Position numbers and translations under genes: made by a program
Source of the DNA: Acanthosepion lycidas
Lineage: Eukaryota; Mollusca; Cephalopoda; Sepiida; Sepiidae
Length of the DNA stretch: 64,000 nt
Assembly (NCBI GenBank): GCA_963932145.1
Contig: OZ010586.1
Span: 74,541,587 to 74,605,586, forward strand
Direction: 5' to 3'
Shown here: positions 1 to 11,329 of the stretch, one piece after another
How the letters are laid out: each line of letters begins with the position of its first letter
How positions within the stretch are numbered: the stretch's first letter is position 1
Notes under the pieces: generated by a model
What the model was told of the DNA's origin: nothing
The model's input: only the letters and a program-made list of their open reading frames with translations
Database searches by the model: none

Positions 1-240
1 AAAGAAAGAAAGAAAGAATAAATGAAAGGAAGAATAAAACAAGAAAACAAAAGAAGATAAATTGGAAAGAGGAAAGACGCGAGAAATAAAATTAACAAAG
101 GAAACATGAGGAAAGAAATTCAAAGGATATAAAGAAACAAAGAACGAAGCAAAAACAAATAAAAAAGAAACGAACAAACGAAAAAGAAAGAAACAAACCA
201 ACCATACAGCCAGACGAATGAAAGAAAAATAAATTAAAAT
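1..240. repeat. Purine-rich (GAAA)-like low-complexity tract
   Basis: Almost every base is A or G, with irregular gaaa and acaaa units. It looks like decayed simple repeat. No ORF of interest is present. Confidence 0.85.
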
Positions 241-254
241 GCAAAACGAAAAAA

Positions 255-1885
255 TAATTTAAAAAATTTTTACCATGGCCAGGGAATTGTCTCTCGAGGC
301 CGCTGACGACTCTTTCATGTGCTTCCGTCTTTCGCTCTGCCAGCTATCTCTTTTTCCTTTATCGCTTTCCCTTTTCCCAAGACTGCAGTATAATAGACGC
401 AATAGCTGACAGTATAGAAAAGGTACTTTCTCTCCATCCATATGCGAACATCTTTGTCTTCGGTGCTCAACACGACATATAATTTGGACTCATTCCGGGA
501 TTTTGTTCGTGACGCCTCTTGGACTGATATCTTCAAGCTCCCAAATGAAAATCGTGCCACTGAGGTTTCTTCTTGTGTCAAAGCCGACGCTTTCATTCCC
601 TCTCGGAAATACCAGGTGAAACCGCACCCCCTTCATGCTAGTATGCTCGCCCGCCATAGCAACCAGGAACCCCTATTTCTGGCTATACCAGCGTGACACT
701 TGTTGTCATAACAGGTGCCTATTTGTGACTGTTCGTAGCAAATGTAAGAGTCTCCTCGAACAAGTTAAGTCCCTGTTTGCTGAGTGAACTAAGCACCGCA
801 TAATCTCTAAAAACTTTGACTCTCGGGGCTAATGGCATCTCTGTAATAAGGTACTAAATAAGTGCAAAGTTTCTATTCATTACATCTTCAATATATTTTA
901 AGTATTATCATCCTCTGCTGAGAAAGCTGAATGCTTTGTCCGTAAACTATCTTCAAACGTAGAGTTTGAGGATAGTTTACGGGCAAAGTTTGACTCTTCT
1001 GGAGTATCCCTGCTTAACTTTCCAGTTAGAACTGCTTGTCTGCTGAGGGATATGCATATAACCCCTGACATGGTTTCTGCTATAATCTCTAACCTTGATC
1101 CCCAAAAAGCATGTGGACCCGAGTCATCAAGAAGTGCGCTCCCGAATTAGCTCCTGTGCTCTGTAAACTGTATAAAAATGCCTTCCTGCCTCCTGCTTTC
1201 CTGCTCGCTGGAAATCATCATCTGTTGTTCCAGTTTTTAAGAACTCTAGTGAACCATCTGGGTCATCCAACTATTGGGTCATTAGCCTTCTGACTCTTTT
1301 TGGGAAACTCATAGAGGCCCTAATCAATGCTGAACTGGTTTGTCATCTTTCCTCCAGAGCCTTGTCTCAGGCAAGCAATATGGCTTTCGTTTCTCCTGAT
1401 CAACTGCTGATGTACTAAAGATAATTGAAGAAAGAGTCTATCATGCTCTAGATAAAAAAAAAACAAAAAAACATTGAAGCTCGAGCTGTAGCAGTGGACA
1501 TCTTGAAAGCCTTTGACAGGGTCTGTTATTCAGGTCTTATCCACAAGCTGAAAAGCTACGATATCTTCGGGTACGTATTTGAGCTGATCCGGTCGTTCCT
1601 ATCAAGTCATGAAATGAAAGTTGTCCTGAAAGGCCATCGTCTACATCCTTTCGTACTAACGGCGATGTTCATCAGGGCTCGATCCTTGTTCCTACACTGT
1701 TTTTAATCATCATTAACGACCTCCCCGATGACACAGTCTCTCACCTTGGCATTTACGCTAACGACACTACATGTACTTCTGCATCGATAGTAAGGCTAAT
1801 CTGTCAGACAAGGTCAAAATGGGAGCCGATGTACAAAAGGCTCTCAAGACTGGAGCAAAAGATGTGTCACTGTCACATTTTTTCA
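255..1885 (+). pseudogene. LINE A: decayed non-LTR retrotransposon (endonuclease remnant plus reverse transcriptase)
   Basis: Fragments of one LINE polyprotein appear in order on the plus strand, in several frames. Near 430-470 a frame reads HPYANIFVFG, like the end of an apurinic-type endonuclease segment (normally FGDFNAH). At 490-620 comes the linker with DIFKLP and AFIPSRKYQVKPH. At 1050-1160 there is ITPDMVSAIISNLDPQKACGP, written here as two pieces (ITPDMVSAII, SNLDPQKACGP). At 1495-1650 the reverse transcriptase has DILKAFDRV, then QGSIL and NDLPDD near 1680-1730. The catalytic box reads YANDTT near 1755 instead of YADD. Stops and frameshifts separate all pieces, and much of the endonuclease is deleted. 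This is a dead Jockey/CR1-like LINE; the exact clade is not certain. Confidence 0.85.
937..986. repeat. Short inverted repeat inside LINE A
   Basis: Arms of about 22 bp around CCGTAAACTATCTTC and its near-complement are separated by a few bases. It probably arose by a local template switch within the dead LINE. Confidence 0.7.
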
Positions 1886-2255
1886 ACTTTACTCCTAGAA
1901 TCCATAACCCAAAATTTTGGAATCAGGCCAACTCCTAAGTTTTCATTACTGCAATTGTTTTCCGATTCTGTATCTTAACTTCTACTGATAAAAAAATTTA
2001 AGAAACACAACTCTCCAAGTTTCAATAACTGATGTTCAAATGAAAAAATACTGTTCTCAAATTAAAGAGTTTCAAAATAAAATTGTTTGTATTTTCAACT
2101 TTACTCCCAGAGGCCGTAGCCCAACATATCATACCATTTTGGAATCAGGCCAACTCCTTGAGCAAATTAAAAACATTCTGGGTGGGATCTGGACCTGTAA
2201 CCCTGAAATTTTGGATTCCCACGTTTTCATTACTGTGATTGGTTCGGGGATTTTT
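1878..2255 (+). repeat. Direct duplication of a ~75-bp block
   Basis: A block with TTCAACTTTACTCC, then TTTTGGAATCAGGCCAACTC, then TTTTCATTACTG occurs at about 1878-1955 and again at about 2094-2240. The second copy holds extra sequence between the shared blocks. I do not recognise the element. Confidence 0.75.
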
Positions 2256-2299
2256 ACATGTTGTTTTGCGACGAATTTTTTGGTACGATATCAATTTTT

Positions 2300-3147
2300 A
2301 TAACTTGGAAATTTGGGAATAATCGATATTAATTGCGAAATCCAGCGAAAGTCACCCATGAAATAAAAAAAAATAATTGTTTGCACGGAAAGTAAGGACC
2401 TACGTACATCAAATTACCTTTAAATTAAGTGGCGGCAGAAGAAATATCGTTGAACTTTTAAAAGGTAAACTTAAATATTAATGCAAAGCTTAGATGCAGC
2501 GATCAATTTTGAGTTCTTTAGTTTATTATTCCCTATCGCATCTACTCCTCCCCATCTATTGGGATAAAGCCCCAATCAAAACCCTTCCGCAGTAGCTAGC
2601 TTAAATGCCGCCCGATAGAGCGGCTTTTAAACTAGGATAAAATATACTTGTAATAGAATAATATGAATAAAGACAAAAGGGAAATTTATCTTAGCCTCCA
2701 CATTTCGTCCTCTGACGAACTTTATCAACGCAAATGCAAGCATCTTGTCTTTTAAAAAGTATTTATACACAATATATAAATACTTTTTACAAAATAAAAT
2801 CCTTGTATTTGCCTTCGTAAAATCCCTAAGTGAATGAAACGCGTATATGTACATTTTTAGAAAATATTTTTTATTAATCCGACAGTATCATTTTAACCGT
2901 TATTTTTAGTGGATATTCGTAATTTGAAGAGACGCCCCATTTATTTATTAAACCCTTTTTAATCTATTTTCGTCCACGGTCTGAATGTTCGAGAAATCTT
3001 ATTAAAGAATAACTTTCGCCTTCGGCAATACTTGAATCTGGCTCCCTCTACACTGAGAGAAGCAGATTCGATTCCTGCCAAATGTATATATACAAGTGCG
3101 TGCGTCTGTGTGTTGTGTGTTGTGTGTGTGTTGCTTGTGCGGTTCGG

Positions 3148-3149
<2 letters not shown>
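2300..3149. other. AT-rich region without recognised gene
   Basis: Mostly AT-rich unique-looking DNA. It includes a small palindrome around 2755-2790, and a stretch near 2975-3015 that resembles the arm of the foldback element at 4.6-5.2 kb (both contain a TGTTCGAGAAA-type block). A hammerhead-like hairpin on the minus strand at 2701-2729 is listed separately. No coding evidence. Confidence 0.6.
2701..2729 (-). ncRNA. Hammerhead-like hairpin, degenerate
   Basis: On the minus strand the order is TTGATAA, one spacer base, GTTC, a six-base loop, GGAC, then GAAA. The stem GTTC/GGAC forms four pairs including one G-U. This copies the CTGATGA-stem-GAAA order of a hammerhead core, but the first box is mutated and one base is extra, so activity is unlikely as it stands. 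Confidence 0.35.
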
Positions 3150-3225
<76 letters not shown>

Positions 3226-3370
3226 CTATCCTCGTTACTAAAGGTTTTGCCCATGGACAATTGTTATGATTTGAATTCAGAGTTTTCCTTTCCTTCAACT
3301 AGAGTGGTTAGCAACCACAGCTAGAAATCTTCTCTGCTCTGCTATTTAACCCATATCTAGGGTGGGACGA

Positions 3371-3413
<43 letters not shown>

Positions 3414-3564
3414 TTTATGTGTGTGTGCGCGCCCACGCGCGTGTGTGTGTATTATGGTATGCTATATTTATAGGTAAAGGTGTTCAGTATCAGGGATAGA
3501 TTATATATAAATATAAACTGTGGACAGTGAGGTGACAGTCTGTTGTTTGAACACGATCTTCATG

Positions 3565-3596
<32 letters not shown>

Positions 3597-3600
3597 TTGT
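3100..3600. repeat. Cluster of TG and TA microsatellites
   Basis: TG/TTG-rich at about 3105-3135, (TA)n at 3150-3223, (TA)n at 3372-3410 followed by GT at 3417-3450, and a short TA/TG pair at 3564-3597. Confidence 0.95.
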
Positions 3601-3609
3601 GTTTGTGTG

Positions 3610-4515
3610 AAGGTTACACAATTTTCTGGTCGATGATATCAGAAAAGGGTCAGCGTACATATAAAAATTTCTTTGTAAACGTTTTCCTTCGAAAAGTGAG
3701 TGACGTGATGAATATCCTATTCATGGAAAATAGAAATTCCATTTCTTATATTAGAAACCTTAGTAAGTAGAAATAAGCCAAATGAAATATTTGTTTGTTT
3801 TTCAGAACAAAGTGAAAGAAAGATGGAGATATGTAAGATGAGTTCTCATTGATGAAAGAAGTTATGACGTCTGCTAATGTTTACGGAAGTTATATCAAGA
3901 AGACAAAAACGTTTTGGTTTTAGATGTCCGTCTTTTCGAATTAAACGCTTTAGGATTAGACGATTATAGAATGATGCAATTAATGCAATCATTTTAGAAA
4001 GCTGTGTCTAAATAGAAAAACAATGAGCCCCGTTGTGCAAGTTTTCAGGCTCGATTTTTAATGATGTCAGAATTCTTTTGAAACAAAAATTTGCCTTTTC
4101 ATTCAGTCGTTGAAAATTAAAATACTTCCATGGTTATTTTTCATGGCTAGTCATTTTATCGATACTTTTTTCCAGTTTTTGAAATAAGTATGTTACGATC
4201 GGAATTATGAATACACTGCCGAAAGTTGATATTCCTTCTGTTGATTTTCTTCAACTACTTATGATCGATTCAGTCATTTTCAAGAACAATGTGCTGTCAG
4301 TATGGTAGGCAAGATTCTGTTGTCTATAGCCTGGTATTTTATAGAGAGATGGAAGTTTGAAAAGGTCCACAGTGGTGTCATGTGTATTGGTTAAAGGGAG
4401 CGAGACCAAATCAAATATTGTGCTTCATGATGATTGCCATGTGCAGGAAGCTTCAAGTTGCACGAAAGGGTGCGGAAAACGTATATTTATAATTAGTATC
4501 ACTTTTATCTCCGTG
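3610..4515. other. No recognised feature
   Basis: AT-rich DNA without a convincing ORF, repeat boundary or RNA gene that I can see. Confidence 0.5.
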
Positions 4516-4643
<128 letters not shown>

Positions 4644-4646
4644 ATT

Positions 4647-5185
4647 TTTATGTTTAACATTCTTTTTATAGATGGTATTTATCAATCCACCCACGAGGAT
4701 TGAATGTGGCACAAGGCCTTTTTAATGTGGGTATCTCCGAGCCCGTAGGCTCAGCCAAAAATAAATAACTATCCAAACCCCCCGAGGGGGGCCAATTCCG
4801 TCAACCTCCCCCAACGAAACCCTACCCTTCGGCGGAGCTTCGTCAGGGTTCCTCCCTGCAAGCAGAGAGTTCGACAGACACCCGACCCGGCAGCTCACAA
4901 AGCACAGATACTACACTTTGATCCTAGTCACCGGTTCGGGCGGGTATTCTTTTTATAGATACAAGTATTTAAGTAAATGCTCTGTTTATAATAAACAGTA
5001 TTAAATAACATTTACCGGCCTGCATGTCCGAGAAATTTTCATAAAAAATATTCGTCCTTTAACAGGATTTTTCTATGAAAATTTCTTGGACATTCAGGCC
5101 GGTAAATGTTATTTAATACTGTTTATTATAAACAGGGTATTTAAAAAGTATCTATAAAAAGAGAATGTTAAACATCAAAATGTCT
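4647..5185. mobile_element. Foldback/MITE-like element with ~125-bp inverted arms
   Basis: The right arm (about 5073-5185) is the near-complement of a left arm made of 4647-4673 plus 4961-5060. Shared blocks include TGTTTAACATTCT at the outer end and TTACCGGCCTG with its complement inside. The left arm is split by the SINE at 4674-4945. Without it the element would be about 270 bp. No coding capacity; the superfamily is unknown to me. Confidence 0.8.
4674..4945 (-). mobile_element. SINE (TGTGGCACAAGGCC family) with 15-bp target-site duplication
   Basis: The insert is flanked by ATTCTTTTTATAGAT at 4659-4673 and again at 4946-4960, an exact 15-bp duplication expected of LINE-driven insertion. 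It holds the family blocks GTGGCACAAGGCC, GAGCCCGTAGGCTC and CTTCGGCGGAGCTTCGTC also seen at 8.8-9.2 kb and 61.6-61.9 kb. Strand is judged from the probable head at the 4945 side and is uncertain. A relation to described cephalopod SINE superfamilies is possible but unchecked. Confidence 0.8.
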
Positions 5186-5217
5186 TTAAATAATTGTCGA
5201 ACTTTGCCCATTTCATA

Positions 5218-5258
<41 letters not shown>

Positions 5259-5259
5259 C
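5218..5259. repeat. (TA)n microsatellite
   Basis: Nearly pure TA with one TG interruption. Confidence 0.95.
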
Positions 5260-5274
5260 GTTTTAAGCATAGTA

Positions 5275-5645
5275 ATTGTTGGTTATTGGAATTTATGAGG
5301 GTCAAGCTGATCAGTTCCTAGGAAACCGACAGCCCGACACCAGCACATGAGATTTGATTATAGTGGTGAAGGTCTTGTGCTGATCAGCCAAATACAGAGA
5401 CCTCGTGCACTACGTGCCACAAGGTCCCCAAACGACCCCGATTTAGAGATGTCCTTATCCTAGACCAAAATCCATATCCAGGGCTACAGAACCCAGTCTA
5501 TGCTGCTATTTACTCATAACTGCAGGGAGAAGGAAAGGACTCATATCTTTCCCAAGGGTATTAACACGTAAGTGAATGTAACGGATTGGAACTCTTGGCT
5601 CTCCGATTCTTCAATCCAAGCCGCTATCCATTACGCCACCGTGGC

Positions 5646-5650
<5 letters not shown>
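5275..5650 (-). mobile_element. tRNA-derived SINE
   Basis: On the minus strand the head reads GTGGCGTAATGGATAGCGGC (A-box-like) and AGAGTTCCAATCC (B-box-like), starting at about 5645. The body continues to about 5275, with blocks CTTGTGGCACGTAGTGCAC and ACTATAATCAAAT. The same body occurs on the plus strand at 39.48-39.68 kb. The head touches the (TA)n tract that follows at 5650. Confidence 0.8.

Positions 5651-5727
<77 letters not shown>
5650..5727. repeat. (TA)n microsatellite
   Basis: 78 bp of pure TA directly beside the SINE head. Confidence 0.97.
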
Positions 5728-5729
<2 letters not shown>

Positions 5730-6015
5730 GGATGGTATGAAGATCTGATAATTTAGTTGATTCAGTTATCAAATTTTGTGCGATAATCTTAAGTGGCACG
5801 CTAGTGATTTACAAAGAAGGCAGTATATGGAGCAAGAGTAAGGATTGTGGGATGAGATCACTGTTAGATTGGCTGACCTTTTAGATCTTGCTCTCACTTC
5901 TTGAAGATGATTCAAACAAGCTGACTGAAAACTTCTGAGTCCACTAAAATACGTTGATCTCAACTTCACCCTCTCCAAGGCTAAGCGCTCAAGGTTGTTA
6001 TGAAGTATATTGACA

Positions 6016-6067
<52 letters not shown>

Positions 6068-6074
6068 TAGATAG

Positions 6075-6159
<85 letters not shown>

Positions 6160-6866
6160 GTATGTATGTATGTATGTATGTATAAAGACGTATACAGAAG
6201 TAAGAAATGCATTGAAAATAACATAGAAAGGGGATGTAAGTGGTAAATATCTGGAGCGAGCGTTGCTGAGAGGCAATGCCTGTTATACGTATTATATGAT
6301 GTAAATAGATTGTAAACGATCTATAGAAATGCATTACAATATTCTTTTAATTGGGAAGCTATTATTTTCATCGTCAACATCATAATGATAATTACAATTA
6401 CCCGAAGAAGATTGCTTCCGCCATTTTCCTCATCGGTCATGCGTGCTTGCTGTGCATACTGAATATCGCTTTTACTGCTGTCTCTCGTGTCCACTGAGAG
6501 TTCAGGGTCTTCAGTCACGTAGCCATTATTAGTTGAATCGTCTTGTTCTCCTTGTCCCTAAATAAAAAAAATAAAAATAATGAAATTCGGTCGTCGCCAG
6601 CATCTGCCGCGAATTCCATTTTTTTTTTTCAACTATAGCGTCCTCTTTTCGTGCAGACCTTTCATAGTGGACATCGGGGGTTGGCCATTTTAGGATTTGA
6701 GATTTGCTGACATTTATAGAATCCAATGGCAAAGATTCGTTTGTTCGTTTAGAAATTGAAGATAGCATAGTGAAAAAAAGAAAGAAAGAGACAGAGATAA
6801 ATGTCCATGGAACAGAAATTGACATAAAAAGTCAAATCAGTAACTTTGTATAGAAAGATTGGAAAC
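5728..6866. other. Non-coding region with compound TA/GATA/CATA/TATG repeat
   Basis: A compound repeat fills 6019-6182: TA, GATA, CATA, TA, then TATG. The flanks show no protein I recognise; ORFs here are translated repeats. Confidence 0.7.
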
Positions 6867-6867
6867 A

Positions 6868-7085
6868 ATCTAGAGAAAGAGAGAGAGAGAAAGAGAGAGA
6901 GAGAGAAACAAGGAGAGAGAGAGAGAGAAAAGAACACAGAAAAAGTGAGAAACAGTCTTTGATTGGAAAGGAAATGTGAAATCTTAGAGAGAGAGCGGGG
7001 GAGACAGACAAAAATCTCTTTCTCTCTCTCTCTCTCTCTCTCTGTATCTATCTATCTATCTATCTCACTCTCTCTCTCTCTCTCA

Positions 7086-7130
<45 letters not shown>
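6868..7130. repeat. (GA)n, (CT)n, (CTAT)n and (TA)n cluster
   Basis: GA-rich at 6868-6930, CT-rich with CTAT units at 7018-7085, TA at 7086-7129. Confidence 0.93.
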
Positions 7131-7132
<2 letters not shown>

Positions 7133-7319
7133 CATCTCTGTGCGCGCTTTTGTGGGCGTTGAATGTTCTTTCAAGGCACAATGACAAGCAGAGAGAAATA
7201 TCGATGCTGGGGGCGTGGAGAGAAATAGAGAGGATCGGGAAAGGAAAGAGAATGTTTTAACGAGAGAGAATGTGCTATACCTAACTATTCTTTATTTCTT
7301 TATATATATGTATATATAT

Positions 7320-7476
7320 CATTCTCTCTCTCTCTCTCTCTCTCTCTTTCTCAAAAGAAAGATAAAAGTATAGGGACATGTAGGAGAGATAAATATAGTT
7401 GGAGATTGCATGATCGGAAAATTGCTTGATGAAAATTGTTTGATACAAGAGAAAAGATACAACAATTGCTATTTCC

Positions 7477-7521
<45 letters not shown>
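7320..7521. repeat. Two (CT)n tracts
   Basis: CT at 7321-7350 and 7478-7521 with about 125 bp of unremarkable DNA between. Confidence 0.93.
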
Positions 7522-7523
<2 letters not shown>

Positions 7524-7719
7524 AATGTTTACCATGTTTTTCAGGACATGTTTTTTACACAACTTTATTTATTTTGCTACTCTCAAAAAACATTGATTAC
7601 AAATCCGCATTGTCTTTGTAAATTGCTCAATTTATTCTAACTTATCAAGTAGGTTATTTATTGATTTCCTGTGCTTACGAGAGTGGGCTGAAAAGTTCAT
7701 AGGCTGACTACGAAGAAGT

Positions 7720-9500
7720 GATACTTCCAGCCAAGTGTTGGAAAACAGATGATAGTCAAATCAGAATAGGGAGGGTGATTAACCAGTGTGCAAAAATTGG
7801 TTGGAGGTATACACAGGAAAAGAAAAGGTGGAAAAGTTAGTGGGTGTCCAATAGATTCACGAGACAAAACAAATCCACGCTTCTCTCTGCGTTCCGATCT
7901 TCAGTATGCCAGAAGCGAAAAGCGAAACCCCGTTGAATGAGCGTACCATGTTTTTATACACCCAGCCAACATTCAGCCTATCAGCGCCCAGAGCCAGCCA
8001 ATAAAAATTGTTATAAATGACACCACACCTTCCATCAACACTATGTGCTGCCCGATTCACCGTCCGTCCGAAGCTCGCCAATTCGCCGTCTCCACACTCC
8101 CTTGCAAAATATACGCGCGACTCTGGTCCTTTTGGGTCGTCGAGGTAAGTTCAAACCCAGTCATACACAGCAACCACTGAAACCTACGACGTATGTTGGG
8201 ACATTGTCCTAATGAAACAGGTCTACTTTCGTCGGTATTCCTAGACGTTACGTCTTGATAGTCCTTCATAACTGCCTCAGCAAGTTGGCATAGTACTTAA
8301 AAGTGAGTAGCTCTTTTAAAGATCAACTGAAGACAATAAGCACAATGCCTTTTGCATCCGACAAAACTGAAGCCATTACTTTCCCTGCATATGAAACGCT
8401 ATTGGCCATTTTTGGAGCAGGTAAGGAGGGGTGTATCCAATGCATGGATTGTCTCTAGCTCAAAGCGATGAACCCAACATTCATCCTGAGTTAGAAAACT
8501 TTCAAAGAAATCAATTGGATCTACCTCAGACAATATCAGATTTTCCCGTGATTTAATTAGCCTGTTGCGCGTTTGATCAGGTCTCAGAAGATGTTGCATC
8601 CACCGAACATGCCAAGTTCATTGTTCAGAATATTCTTAACTCTCCAACAGGACATGCTAATAAAATGGACTATTCGATTTTATTGTAACCTAGGGAAGGT
8701 TACTGAATAGAATAATCAACGAAGGTTGGTAATGAACAATAATACTTAGGACAAGAACAACACATATAAGATTCGCCAGAGGCGCGTAGAAGAAGTAGTC
8801 AACTGCTAGTGAAGTGAATTCCACAATGAATCTCCAACTGCAGGATATCTACCAACTGCCCCACGCGGTCAGATGTGGCACAAGGCCGAAATTATTGTGG
8901 GTTATCGGAGCCCGTATAAAACGGGATGGGGTAGCTGTTTCTCGAAACGAGACTCTGCCCTTCGACATAGCTTCGTCTGGAGAGTTTGACCAGCACAGTT
9001 GGAGATGAATCTCCAACTGCAGAAAATCTACCAACCGCCCCATGCGGTCAGGTGTGGCACAAGGCCGTATTTAATGTGTAGGCTCGACCAAAAATTCCCC
9101 GTAGACCCGTATAAATCTAGGTCGAGTAGCTGTTTCCTGAGAGGAGATTTTGCCCTTCGACATAGCCTCGTCTGGGGATCCTCTCTACAGAGAGTTTGAC
9201 CAGAACAGCTGTAGAGATATCTCCAACTGCAGATCAACATACAGTATTTACTACTGTTGTGAATGGGGTCATACCCATTATTGTCCGTAGGTATGATACA
9301 ACATATTTATAATCAATCGCCTGTTGATCAATGTTTTCTTCGGCAGTAGCAGTTGCAGGATATCCAGACTTTGAGTCATCTTCAAGACTCTCTCTTCCAC
9401 TCCTAGGATCGTCATCCCCTAATGTAGCAACTATGTCAGCATGAATCTTCTTGGGGATTAAAACTTTTTTTTTCTGCGGGCACCACAATGCCAAATTTTG
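7720..9500 (-). pseudogene. mariner transposase pseudogene
   Basis: Reading down the minus strand: N-terminal piece with HADIVATLGDD, RESLEDD and PATATAEENID (9234-9450); then NILNNELGM near 8620; then RNRLIKSRENLIL and the first catalytic region FLTQDECWVHRFE (8399-8599), where D of QDE is the expected acid. Next come degenerate traces of the QDN motif near 8200 and the C-terminal part down to about 7720. Stops and frameshifts occur throughout. The family (Tc1/mariner, DDD type) catalyses cut-and-paste transposition; this copy cannot. Confidence 0.85.
8813..9235 (+). mobile_element. Pair of SINE (TGTGGCACAAGGCC family) copies in tandem
   Basis: Two units of about 190-210 bp each begin AATCTCCAACTGCAG and contain GTGGCACAAGGCCG, then CTTCGACATAGC and TCGTCTGG. 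They start at about 8825 and 9006. Both sit inside the mariner at 7678-9669, so they are younger than it. Confidence 0.8.
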
Positions 9501-9829
9501 TCCATTTTAAAGAGAAAATGCTACTAGTTAATTTTAAAGACTTCTTTGAACGGTCAGATCAGTTTATCTTGAATGAAACCGCACATTATTAAAATTAATG
9601 CATGCAAGATTTTACAGCTGTAGCATCACTTCTTCATAGTCAGCCTATGAACTTTTCAACCCACCCTCGCATCTTGCTATTGATGTGTCCAGAGAGCGTT
9701 AGATTTACCAAGTTTATTTTTCTCATTGTGTCGCATTTTCTATCTATTACATTATCAATAATCTTCAGCAGATTCATATCTAGGTCTCTTCAAGTTTTTT
9801 CCCCGCATTTATAATAAAATTTCCCATGA

Positions 9830-10260
9830 TGTACTTCTATGTACTTTCTCTGCAGTAACAGACAAAGGAAAATGTGACAGCAATATGAATACGGCTAGTA
9901 GTTATCTGCAAAAGATGCCTTGCAGAAGATAAGGAAAGATCGAAAAGGATGGAAAATTTCGTAAGAAACAAAAAATTATGTTGCATATCTAATCTTCTAT
10001 ACGGCAGTGAATGCAGGACAATTTCTTCACAGATGAAGAGAAAACTTGTGACAATAGAGGTGCATAGACATAGAATAGAGATGTCGGCTTATAGAATATA
10101 CTGTAAAAAGGATACACTATAAGAAGATAGAACTGGAGGTTGTCAGCCATCTTAGAATCTAAAATGTGATCTACATATTGGGAACGTCGTAAACTGGAGA
10201 GTGCAGTAACGGATAACGGAAAATATAACAAATTTAAAGAAGGTGCATCAGAATAACGAA
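9830..10260 (+). pseudogene. LINE B fragment (3' part of reverse-transcriptase ORF)
   Basis: Blocks typical of the second LINE lineage in this window are seen: GKCDSNMN near 9870 and LLYGSECRTISSQMKRKL near 9995-10040. These correspond to LLYGSKCWTISSKMKKRL at 37.8 kb. Broken by stops and indels. Confidence 0.7.
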
Positions 10261-10289
10261 AGATTTTTTTTTTTTACAATAATCTTCAC

Positions 10290-11035
10290 CCTGTACAAAG
10301 CACAAGAGCTATTCGAGATAGAGGGTTATAGAATAAGATATGGCGATATGTGTGTAAGATAACGTTTAACCGTAGACTTTGAACATGTTAAGATTGTAGT
10401 GATCGCGAAAACATCCTCTTGGAAGTTGGTTCCACAAAGCAGTGGTTCGTGGGAAGATGTTCGAGTGGAACTTACATTTCACCAATGGAATAAAGATGGT
10501 TCGCTACAATGTTCGCGACATGGCAAGTCTTAGCCGTGAAGTTATAACTGAAGGAAGATAGTACGTCTGAACACTTTCCATGGAAATAACGATAGAGCAG
10601 CGAGAGACTCGCTAGATTTCGTCTGTGGGAAAGTGGTTTTAGGGTGGGAAATAATTCGTCATCTGCAAGGAGGCGTGGCTGATTTAGGACTCAAGACTGA
10701 AAAATTAAGACTGGGCAGCATTTTCGCTCTGATTTGGCTCTTGTAAATGTAAAGGATAGCAAGGAGCCGACCATTATTTTATTATTTTTCACAGTGTATC
10801 GTATGTGTGAGTTCCACTTGACGCCTGGGTTGAGCTTACGTCCCAACAGGCGTCCAAGGTACGGGGCCTCCCTCGGAGAATACACGTTCATCGCGATAGG
10901 TGAAAATTCAGGCTCCTCTCGTTAATGATGTGACGCCATTAGTCTTGTTTTCGAGACGTTGAATGTATCCAGTCATTTTTCTCTAGTGAGCTGTTAGCAC
11001 AGAGAGACCAGTGGCCAAAATCTGGTGATACCGTT
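10290..11035 (-). pseudogene. LINE A' fragment, minus strand (C-terminal region)
   Basis: Minus-strand pieces include KVGSLLSFTFTRAK (10.74 kb) and, nearer 10.5-10.3 kb, the tail with ATLWNQLPRGCF-like and NLNMFK blocks. The same tail recurs at 11.33-11.66, 21.35-21.65, 35.3-36.6 and 43.8-44.0 kb. Heavily mutated. Confidence 0.75.
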
Positions 11036-11039
11036 GTAT

Positions 11040-11300
11040 CATCAGCAGACATATTCACAAGGAAAGGTATGAAAACTAAAGAAAAAGATTTTAGAGGCCA
11101 AGAAAAGACATCTGCACTGCTCTTTAATAGCTAATTTTCTATATAACAATGTCAGCTGGTCAGTTTTCTTCAAGAGGCTTGAAGTGACTGGGCAACAAGT
11201 AAATGCTGAGAATATCATGAACTGAATACGTGAAAAACAAAGAGATTTCAAGGAAAATAGGAACTACATAGAAGGTTCTACTAACAACCATTGAACAGAC
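11040..11300 (+). pseudogene. Possible LINE B fragment
   Basis: The stretch around 11190-11250 (GATGCTGAG-like, then ATCATGAACTGAATACGTG) resembles the LINE B segment at 37.89 kb. The rest is too decayed to read. Confidence 0.4.
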
Positions 11301-11329
11301 AGTTGGAATTTCTGGGATTTTTTTTACAG

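Larger units (their letters stand above)
7678..9669 (-). mobile_element. Degenerate mariner-family transposon, nearly complete
   Basis: Terminal inverted repeats of about 45 bp bound the element: left CGAGAGTGGGCTGAAAAG at 7678, and its near-complement ending at 9669. Both share GTTCATAGGCTGACTA. A TA precedes the left end; the right target base pair is mutated to CA. Inside lies a minus-strand transposase pseudogene, split by a SINE pair at 8813-9235. Total length is 1,992 bp; a typical mariner is about 1.3 kb, and the SINE pair plus roughly 150-200 bp of other inserted DNA (8650-8812) explain most of the excess. Confidence 0.85.

Noticed and set aside
442-696. 84-codon ORF as a host exon
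   Set aside because: Its AFIPSRKYQVKPH block belongs to the LINE A linker between endonuclease and reverse transcriptase.
5769-6334. ORFs up to 151 codons with Tyr-Ile repeats
   Set aside because: Translation of TA/CATA repeats.
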